Assembly (NCBI GenBank): GCA_937906945.1
Contig: CALCUE010000022.1
Coordinates: 41,252 to 105,251, forward strand
Direction of reading: 5' to 3'
DNA from: an uncultured Clostridia bacterium
Lineage (GTDB): Bacteria; Bacillota; Clostridia; Oscillospirales; Ruminococcaceae
DNA length: 64,000 bases
Below, piece after piece: positions 58,001 through 64,000 of the stretch. The notes under the pieces were generated by a model. The model did no database searches. It was given only the letters and a program-made list of their open reading frames with translations, and had not been told where the DNA came from. Each line of letters starts with the position of its first letter. Within the stretch, counting starts at the first letter, position 1. The position numbers were made by a program, and so were the translations under genes.

Positions 58001-59020
58001 TTAATATTCCCCGCTTAATATCGAATCCGTGATCGTTTTCCCGACCCGGAAGAGGTTTTCCATACCGGGAAAAAATATATCCAGGGTCTCTTCGTTGTTC
58101 TCCGACACCTCATCAATAAAATCAGCGTTTTGTCCCCAAAGACTTTCGGGGGTCATCTTATCGTAAAACACGTCGATATTGACGGCGACCCGCATGATCA
58201 GCGTGCGGTCCAGCATCCCGAACCTCGCGGCCACGTCAGCGATCGCCACGTCCTCCATTTCGGTGGAAGCGTACGGATCCGGGCATGGATAGTATTCCGT
58301 TACCTGCACCGCTTTATCGTGATGATATTGGCCTTTCCAATAGTTGTCGGACGTTACGGACGCGCCTTTTATAACGGAAGGCTCCCGCATGGCCCACGCC
58401 TCTCCGGGGAAATTACGGGTCAGCATCGCGCGGCTTATATCGGTGGTTTTAAGGGGAATATCCTTTGTAAGAACGTAGGCCCGCTCCACCGTGTCAGGAT
58501 CAAACTTTTGGCATCCGCCTTCCTCACATTCCGAGGAAGCGAACCAGAGTTCCCCGGTGCCGTTTTCCCGCAGTTCCCGGATGTCCGCCGTATGGCCGAG
58601 GTCATAGTCGCATACGGCGCTTTCCAGAATAACGTCGCCTAACGTGGCGTACCCTATGGCGCCGCCGGAGCATCCGACCGCCAGAAGATAGGATTTGGAA
58701 AAGTCAAACCGGCTGTCGCTCAAAACCGCCGTTGTGGAGGTTGCCGCGCTGACTTTTCCGACTCCCGTAAGGTACATGGCCACCTCGTTTTCGGGGTTGT
58801 AATAGAGAGTCGTTCCGTCAGCGATCGAATACACATCGCCGTTTTTGAGGTATTCTTCAAAAAACATCTGCGCTTCGCCGGGGTCATCGCTTTCCATTTT
58901 CCCGATCTCAAAATGAGGCACGATCAGCACCTTGACCGGAAGCTTTTCCGCTTCTTTCGCGCAGCCGCCGATGGAAAGCAGAAGAGCAAGCGAAAGGAAT
59001 AGTAGGATAATTTTTTTCAT
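58001..59020 (-). CDS. Purine nucleoside permease (NUP)-family lipoprotein
   Basis: A 339-residue lipoprotein with signal peptide ending LSIGGC (lipidated C20). The mature part shows the NUP (PF06516) pattern: VLIVPHFEIGKMESDDPGEA, YYNPENEVAMYLTGVGKVSA, DFSKSYLLAVGCSGGAIGYA and AVCDYDLGHTADIRE. NUP proteins have a nucleoside-phosphorylase-like fold; the fungal founder was described as a nucleoside permease. Its place inside an operon of GG-leader peptides is striking and unexplained. AGAGGAG lies 7 nt before the ATG. It follows the 97-residue GG protein after 87 nt. Confidence 0.82.
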   Translation of the reverse strand: MKKIILLFLSLALLLSIGGCAKEAEKLPVKVLIVPHFEIGKMESDDPGEAQMFFEEYLKNGDVYSIADGTTLYYNPENEVAMYLTGVGKVSAATSTTAVLSDSRFDFSKSYLLAVGCSGGAIGYATLGDVILESAVCDYDLGHTADIRELRENGTGELWFASSECEEGGCQKFDPDTVERAYVLTKDIPLKTTDISRAMLTRNFPGEAWAMREPSVIKGASVTSDNYWKGQYHHDKAVQVTEYYPCPDPYASTEMEDVAIADVAARFGMLDRTLIMRVAVNIDVFYDKMTPESLWGQNADFIDEVSENNEETLDIFFPGMENLFRVGKTITDSILSGEY

Positions 59021-59107
59021 GCGTCGGCTCCTCTTTCATTTTCATGGAATTTTTTCTTTCAAAAGACGGGAAGATCGCCGATCCCGGATTTTCATACAAG
59101 ACCGCGG

Positions 59108-59401
59108 TCACGGCTTCGTCACAACATATCCCAACTTGCACGGTCCCTCCGGTCGCTGCCAATGAATACAATCCGTGCAATCATAGGCCCACAAAACATA
59201 GCGAGAATACGGGTCCGGACTTATCACGTTGGTCATATCATGGGAAGGGATAATGGAAAACGCGCCGCATTCCGGCTTAATACTCTTCATTTCTTTTCCG
59301 CCCGCGACCTGTTCCAGTTCTTCTTCGGAAAGCTCCGCGAGCTTTTTACTAAGAGCTTCGACCTCTTCCCTGAGTTCGTTCAGTTCTTCTTTTGTCTTCA
59401 T
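59108..59401 (-). CDS. Double-glycine-leader small protein (97 residues, four-Cys core)
   Basis: A 35-residue leader (KTKEELNELREEVEALSKK) ends LSEEELEQVAGG, nearly identical to the leader of the 75-residue protein at 57560-57787. The core of 62 residues contains four cysteines (one in PECGAF, then CTDCIHW and GPCKLGY), which could form disulfides, thioethers or a metal site. GGAGG lies 8 nt before the ATG, and a TATAAT is at 59440-59445 on the minus strand. It is the first gene of the operon, divergent from the large XRE regulator. Confidence 0.8.
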   Translation of the reverse strand: MKTKEELNELREEVEALSKKLAELSEEELEQVAGGKEMKSIKPECGAFSIIPSHDMTNVISPDPYSRYVLWAYDCTDCIHWQRPEGPCKLGYVVTKP

Positions 59402-59439
59402 GGCGTTATCCTCCGATCCTGTTCCTTTTCTTTCCTTTC

Positions 59440-59445
59440 ATTATA
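59440..59445 (-). promoter_or_regulatory. -10 element of the GG-peptide operon
   Basis: Minus-strand TATAAT about 40 nt before the first start codon; no convincing -35 at 16-18 nt, which suggests that an activator is needed. Confidence 0.5.
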
Positions 59446-59597
59446 CGAGCAAAAACCGAAAATGGCTACTGTTTTTTACAAAAAAGCTGTGAAAATACAT
59501 GTTTTCCGTTCAGCAAAGCGCTGAAAGAAGCCGCGATGCCGGTTCTCGAACAGTCAATGACATATCGGAAATTTTTACTGGATATTCCCGTTTCTTA

Positions 59598-59606
59598 TGC
59601 TATAAT
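59598..59606 (+). promoter_or_regulatory. Extended -10 promoter of the large XRE regulator gene
   Basis: TGCTATAAT, an extended -10, lies 32 nt before the ATG at 59638. No good -35 is visible. Confidence 0.55.
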
Positions 59607-59637
59607 TTATTATGAATAATTGTAGGGAGTTCGGAAC

Positions 59638-61344
59638 ATGGAGTTTTCAGATTTACTTAAACGGTACTTGAATCAGGCAAAGTGTACGGCCAAAGATCTG
59701 TCCGCCGTTTCAGGAATATCACCTTCCGCCCTCAGCCGGTACCGTTCCGGAAAAAGGATCCCCGAGCCGGAACAGGTCGAAAAGCTGATCCGCGGATTGG
59801 TCCAACTGGCCAAAAAGAACGCGCCGGAGCTTGACGAAATAGCCGTCCAAAACGATTTTTCGGCGTATTTGGCGAAGCCGGAGCTCGACGGCGAGAGCAT
59901 CGTTAAAAATCTCAACGCGGCCATTAAGGCGCTGGATATCCGTGTTTCCGATCTTTCCAAAGCCCTGCGTTTCGATTCGTCCTATCTTTCAAGGATCCGT
60001 ACCGGTCAGCGCCGGCCGGCTGACCCGGATAAGTTCGTGATCGAAACAGCCGGCTATATCGCGCGAACGAAAACACCGGCGGCTATTGCCGGTCTGATCG
60101 GATGCCCGGTGGAAGAACTTATACCGGTAAGCCGGTGCGCGTCAACGCTCTGCGGCTGGCTCAGTCACGGAGCGATCCGGCGGCGTGACTATCTCGGCGA
60201 GCTTCTTCATGAAATGGGAACTTTCAACATGGATGCCTATCTGGGCCGTCATTTTCCGGAAACGGTCCCTCTTCGGGAGCCGGCGGCTTTATCCTTTCCG
60301 AAATACTATTATGGGTTTGACGAGATGAAAAAAGGAGAACTGGACTTTTTCCAAGCGGTCTCCTCGGAACCGGAAGGCACCGTCTTTATGTGCAACAGTA
60401 TCCCCATCGAAAACCTGATCACGGACACGGCGTACATGAGAGAATGGATGCGATCGGTCGCGATGATGATCATGAAAGGCGCGAACATCCGGATCATCCA
60501 TGACGTTGACCGTCCGTCCGGCGAAATGCCGCTCGGACTTATGAGCTGGATCCCGCTCTACATGACCGGGAAGGTCACTTCCTACTATTTGACCGATTCT
60601 TCCAACCGCGTCTATTGCCATACGGACTACGTGTCGGACAGAACCGCCCTCTCCGGGGAATGTATCCGGGGATATCACGACGAGGGAAGATACTGTCTGA
60701 CGCGAAGCGAGACCGATCTCTCCTACTATAAAAAGCGGGTACAGCGCCTGTTTTCCAAGGCAAAACCGCTGATGAAGACCTACCGGGCGGAAAACAGGGA
60801 AGATTTTTTCCGTTTCGAGGATTCCGAAGTATCGTTTGGCGGTACGCGCCGCAATATTCTCTCTTCCCTTCCGACCTATACGATCCCGGATGGCGTGTTG
60901 GAAAATATGCTGGAAAACAATTCCTTGGAGGAAAAGGATCGGGTCGCCGTTAGAAACTACATAGCAAGACAGCGGAAAATGGCGGAAACGGTCCTTGAAA
61001 GCGGAACAATCCGCGATGAGATCTCCCTATTGAGCGAGGAGGAATTCAAAAAAGAGCCGGTCTATCTGTCGCTTTCCGGAATGTTCTCGGAAAAAGACCT
61101 TTCCTATACCTATCCGGACTATCAGCGACACCTCGCGGCGACAAAGCAGTACGCCGCCGACCATGCCGGCTATGACCTGCATACGAACGCCGTCCCCGTG
61201 TTCCGGAATATTCAGATCCAGATCAACGTGGGAAAATGGGTGATCATTTCCAAGAACAACGCCCCCGCTATCCATTTTGTCATCAAACATCCCAAAATGA
61301 TCCGGGCGTTTGAGGATTTCTGCCGGCCGGAGGCTGAACCGTAA
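59638..61344 (+). CDS. Large XRE-like regulator with two helix-turn-helix segments
   Basis: A 568-residue protein. Two HTH_3-like segments are visible: residues 15-50 (TAKDLSAVSGISPSALSRYR) and about 98-128 (VSDLSKALRFDSSYLSRIRT). The remaining 430 residues are a large sensor-like region of unknown family, soluble and without membrane segments. AGGGAG lies 7-8 nt before the ATG. It is divergently transcribed from the GG-peptide operon, so it is a plausible regulator of it, perhaps sensing a peptide, but this is inference. Confidence 0.8.
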   Translation: MEFSDLLKRYLNQAKCTAKDLSAVSGISPSALSRYRSGKRIPEPEQVEKLIRGLVQLAKKNAPELDEIAVQNDFSAYLAKPELDGESIVKNLNAAIKALDIRVSDLSKALRFDSSYLSRIRTGQRRPADPDKFVIETAGYIARTKTPAAIAGLIGCPVEELIPVSRCASTLCGWLSHGAIRRRDYLGELLHEMGTFNMDAYLGRHFPETVPLREPAALSFPKYYYGFDEMKKGELDFFQAVSSEPEGTVFMCNSIPIENLITDTAYMREWMRSVAMMIMKGANIRIIHDVDRPSGEMPLGLMSWIPLYMTGKVTSYYLTDSSNRVYCHTDYVSDRTALSGECIRGYHDEGRYCLTRSETDLSYYKKRVQRLFSKAKPLMKTYRAENREDFFRFEDSEVSFGGTRRNILSSLPTYTIPDGVLENMLENNSLEEKDRVAVRNYIARQRKMAETVLESGTIRDEISLLSEEEFKKEPVYLSLSGMFSEKDLSYTYPDYQRHLAATKQYAADHAGYDLHTNAVPVFRNIQIQINVGKWVIISKNNAPAIHFVIKHPKMIRAFEDFCRPEAEP

Positions 61345-61401
61345 ACGGTTATTATTTCATCCTTACCACCATATAAAAATCATGAAAAGGAGACGCAGTT
61401 T

Positions 61402-63459
61402 ATGAAAATGAAAGCAACGGCATTTCTTTTGGCAGTCGTCATGGTGCTGTCCTTATTGAGCGGATGCGGCGGCAATCCGACGGAGAAAGCGGGAACGCCC
61501 CAGGTGCTGACGCTTTCTCCGGAAGTTTCCTCTGCCACCACCGACGACGGAATCACCGTGGAAATGGGCGATTACGTTCTGGATGGTGAAACGGAGCTGA
61601 CGGTCACCAGACAGCCGGCGGAGGAAAACAAAGAGGAAGGGTATAAGATCGAATCCTATGATTTCTCTCTGGGCGAAACGCATGAGCTCAACGATTTCAT
61701 CACCATCCGCATCCCCTACGATACCGGCTACTGTGAAAAGGGACAGGACCCGGCCCGCTGTGTGGGTGCAAAATATAAAAACGAAACCACCGGCCAGTGG
61801 GAGGACGTTCTGTTTGATGTCGATGCAGCCGCAAATGAGCTTGTGATCTACACGGATCATTTCTCTTATTACGGTGTCTTCTATGTCAAAAACGAGGGCA
61901 AGCGCAGCGCGTATATCACAAATATCCGCGACTCGAAACTCAGCATGGACAATGCTGCGGCTTTTGATTTTGCAAGAAGGATCGCGGTTGACGATCCGAC
62001 GGTCACAGAGGAGCTTGCGAAATACGGGATCGAGGCGTGCAGCAAGTTTTTCGATTATGCCGACCGGGTAGACAACGCCATCAGCATGGCGACCCTGGGC
62101 GACGTTCCCGACTGGCTGTCCACGGATATTCCCAGCAAGAACCTGACGCTGTTTTCCGCGATCGGTTATATCGCCACCTGCACGAACCTGATGAAGGTCG
62201 CGGTCAATGATACGGTCGGCAGCGGCGCGGACAAGGGCGAAGTATTGAACCTGATCCGGGACGTCGGCAGCAAGGTCACGACCTACTGGGCAGACGCGTT
62301 CACCTCTGCGGGCAGCGGGGCGCTGTCCGTCGGAATGGGCGGTGTCCTCGTCATCGACAAGATGCTGACCGCCTTTGCCGAGGAAGCAGCCTCTACCAAG
62401 CTGGAGGACATCGCGTATGTTTATCATCACTATAACGAAGGTTTTTCCGGCTTCGGTCATACGCCGATGACCACAAAGGACTGGAGGGCAAAGGCCATCG
62501 AGGTGATCGACAAGCACCCGGATGATCCGGAGATCGCCGTCACTGCACTGGAAGCCGGTTTCAGAGAGTATGCCTCGGAATTCTTCGCGCTGACGCTGGA
62601 TCAGCAGGCGGAGGTCGCTGCGGATACACCTCTTGTGACGGTGAAAAACATCCCCTATATTTCCGAAGCCGATCAGGAGAAGCTGACCGAGGAATACATT
62701 GCCCATCTTAAGGCGGACGTGATGCCCGGCGTGCTGAGAAGCGTCGAGAACTATATGCTCAAAAAGGCGGAGCAGCAGCAGCTTCAGGCTTTGAACGAGG
62801 TCAAGACTTATTACAATACAAAGATCAATATAACGATAGCGGAAAACGTGCCGGAAGGCGGGGAAAGCGCGTTCGTTGGCTATAAGTTCCGTTTCGCGCC
62901 GCTGAACGATACGGCGGTCGTCGGCAACTGGACGGGAAAATGGGACGGCAAGACCGTCACGACCTCCGCGACGCTCATGGGCTTTATGACATCGGGTCTT
63001 CCCCACACGGTCGAATTCTTCGCGCCGGATGCGGACATGAACACGGACGAGCCGGAATTCGTTGTTCCTTTCGTCATCGGAATCCCGCAGATCAGTATCG
63101 AATTCGGCGGCGGTCCGAAATTTGAAGGCGGGATCGACGCGTTCATGGGAGAATGGCATGACGCGGAAGGCAAACGGACCATCCTGCAGCGAAACGGCGA
63201 CAACGTCATCAAAAAGGATCCCGACCTTCCGTGGTATGACGGCGACGTCGATTGTACGGAATATACCGCTGAACTGGATGAAGCCACCGCGACGCTCAAG
63301 CTCAAGGGGATCACCATGTGGATCAGCAGCTCTCTGGATTCGGATGAACGGCGTCTGGAAATGGACGCCTCGGGCACAGGCGTAACTTATACGGCAACGG
63401 AAATCACCGATGGAAAAATCACAGCCATCGAGTTTTCCGGAAAAACTCTGACAAGATAG
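61402..63459 (+). CDS. Hypothetical large lipoprotein
   Basis: A 685-residue protein with a lipoprotein signal (LSLLSGC, lipidated Cys at about 22). After a short linker comes a beta-rich region of about 150 residues (GITVEMGDYVLDGETELTVT, then YDFSLGETHELNDFITIRIP), which looks like an extracellular ZU5-like domain. A helical middle (about 180-480) and a second beta region (VGNWTGKWDGKTVTTSATL) with a 'FMGEWHDAEGKR' lipocalin-like end follow. AAAGGAGA precedes the ATG. Leucine codons are mostly CTG here, unlike the CTT/CTC-rich neighbours. No function is recognised. Confidence 0.75.
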   Translation: MKMKATAFLLAVVMVLSLLSGCGGNPTEKAGTPQVLTLSPEVSSATTDDGITVEMGDYVLDGETELTVTRQPAEENKEEGYKIESYDFSLGETHELNDFITIRIPYDTGYCEKGQDPARCVGAKYKNETTGQWEDVLFDVDAAANELVIYTDHFSYYGVFYVKNEGKRSAYITNIRDSKLSMDNAAAFDFARRIAVDDPTVTEELAKYGIEACSKFFDYADRVDNAISMATLGDVPDWLSTDIPSKNLTLFSAIGYIATCTNLMKVAVNDTVGSGADKGEVLNLIRDVGSKVTTYWADAFTSAGSGALSVGMGGVLVIDKMLTAFAEEAASTKLEDIAYVYHHYNEGFSGFGHTPMTTKDWRAKAIEVIDKHPDDPEIAVTALEAGFREYASEFFALTLDQQAEVAADTPLVTVKNIPYISEADQEKLTEEYIAHLKADVMPGVLRSVENYMLKKAEQQQLQALNEVKTYYNTKINITIAENVPEGGESAFVGYKFRFAPLNDTAVVGNWTGKWDGKTVTTSATLMGFMTSGLPHTVEFFAPDADMNTDEPEFVVPFVIGIPQISIEFGGGPKFEGGIDAFMGEWHDAEGKRTILQRNGDNVIKKDPDLPWYDGDVDCTEYTAELDEATATLKLKGITMWISSSLDSDERRLEMDASGTGVTYTATEITDGKITAIEFSGKTLTR

Positions 63460-63520
63460 ATCCGGTGAGCAAAAAAGCCGGACCGGATAAAACAAAAGCA
63501 AAGATGAAAGGAGCTATACC

Positions 63521-63949
63521 ATGATCGGAAGACAGGTAATCAAAACCAATCGTGCGTTTACCCTGGAGGAACTGGAACACTTCATGCAGGAAAACTGGGA
63601 CAAGGAGCAGTACAACCATTTCATCGTCGGGCGTCCGACGGCGGCATCCGTTGAAAAATACATTCTGCTGCCGGCAACGACCCGGTTCATGGTGATCGTC
63701 TATTCCCGCAAAGCGGGCGGACTGTTCAATAAGGACAACAAGGTCGTCCTTGCCGTGTGCGATACGCCGAAGGGCGCGGAGCAGGATATTTTCCGTTCCA
63801 TTCCTTCCCATAACGCTTTCTTCGGCGCGTGGAAGGTCGGGACCACTATGTCCATGGAGGAAGAACGCAAGGGCCCGGCAGAAGAAATCCTTCAGAAGTA
63901 TGCCGCCTATATGAAGCTGCTTCTTGAAAACGCGGGCTATTCCAAGTAA
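63521..63949 (+). CDS. Hypothetical cytoplasmic protein
   Basis: A 142-residue soluble protein (MIGRQVIKTNRAFTLEELEH) with alternating helix and strand and no recognised motif. GAAAGGAGCTATACC precedes the ATG, giving a good ribosome site. It follows the large lipoprotein gene by 61 nt and is probably cotranscribed. The last 50 nt of the window hold no further complete gene. Confidence 0.65.
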   Translation: MIGRQVIKTNRAFTLEELEHFMQENWDKEQYNHFIVGRPTAASVEKYILLPATTRFMVIVYSRKAGGLFNKDNKVVLAVCDTPKGAEQDIFRSIPSHNAFFGAWKVGTTMSMEEERKGPAEEILQKYAAYMKLLLENAGYSK

Positions 63950-64000
63950 GGAAATGAACATCTCCGTTTTTGTATCAAGAGGAAGCATGACAAAAAGACT

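Noticed and set aside
61453..63501. A 682-codon open frame on the minus strand opposite the 685-residue lipoprotein
   Set aside because: No recognisable domains, no ribosome site; the plus-strand frame has a lipobox, a good ribosome site and sensible composition.
1..64000. CRISPR arrays, insertion sequences, prophage genes, rRNA operons
   Set aside because: No regularly spaced direct repeats, transposase, integrase or phage structural gene, and no rRNA sequence was recognised.

Overview
The window looks like a chromosomal segment of a Gram-positive, low-to-mid-GC Clostridia member (Firmicutes). The main evidence is the fused IspH-ribosomal protein S1 gene at the left edge, an architecture known from Clostridia. 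Supporting signs are a PdaB-like sporulation-type deacetylase, a sortase-type NPNTG surface protein, AGGAGG ribosome sites almost everywhere, consensus sigma-A promoters (TTGACA-17-TATAAT) and compact hairpin terminators. A finer taxonomic call cannot be made from the sequence alone. I see no insertion sequence, prophage, CRISPR array, rRNA or replication origin.

Layout. 1-4.6 kb (minus): a housekeeping operon, RpiR regulator > BaiN-type flavoprotein > cmk > ispH-rpsA. 4.7-5.5 kb: pdaB-like gene. 5.5-10.6 kb (minus): a branched-chain amino acid ABC operon livJHMGF, preceded by an unlisted 46-codon peptide rich in Leu/Ile/Val and a terminator hairpin, a possible attenuator. 10.7-11.6 kb: PF11449-type metal/arsenic permease. 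11.7-16.3 kb (minus): nucleoside-type BMP ABC transporter. 16.7-18.1 kb: CNNM/CorC-type membrane protein. 18.2-18.4 kb: tRNA-Ser(CGA), preceded by a structured repeat built from pieces of the tRNA 5' end. 19.5-24.4 kb: an AT-richer island (PduL, TSUP exporter and GNAT on the minus strand; XRE regulator and YjiH-type carrier on the plus strand) with a 21-bp inverted repeat in the divergent control region.

24.4-33.7 kb: gap, a MATE pump, a BlaI-like gene overlapping a stand-alone FakA C-terminal-like domain, an SDR, greA, degV, L-serine dehydratase, AlaX and a GNAT. 33.7-38 kb (minus): a small zincin-like protein and a 1257-residue wall-anchored protein with five repeats of about 120 residues. 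38.1-41.2 kb: Crp/Fnr regulator plus a NMT1/SsuA-type ABC uptake operon. 41.3-44 kb: ABC exporter and PAP2 phosphatase. 44.1-47.3 kb: a two-gene unit of a condensation-like acyltransferase and an unusual STAS-adenylating ligase fusion. 47.3-54.8 kb: SNF2 ATPase, YczE-type membrane protein, SAH/MTA-type deaminase, P-loop kinase-like protein, HerA-like ATPase and a small membrane protein.

54.9-64 kb is the most accessory part. It holds four small proteins with double-glycine (bacteriocin/RiPP-type) leaders, one of them a previously unlisted 50-residue peptide. Three of these form a minus-strand operon around a purine-nucleoside-permease (NUP) family lipoprotein, and a large XRE regulator is divergently transcribed next to it. 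A HEPN-like protein, azlCD, and two uncharacterised genes (a 685-residue lipoprotein and a 142-residue protein) complete the region. No peptidase-transporter or modification enzyme for the GG peptides lies within the window. The best candidates for undescribed biology are this GG-peptide/NUP operon, the STAS-ligase/acyltransferase pair, and the putative liv attenuator.
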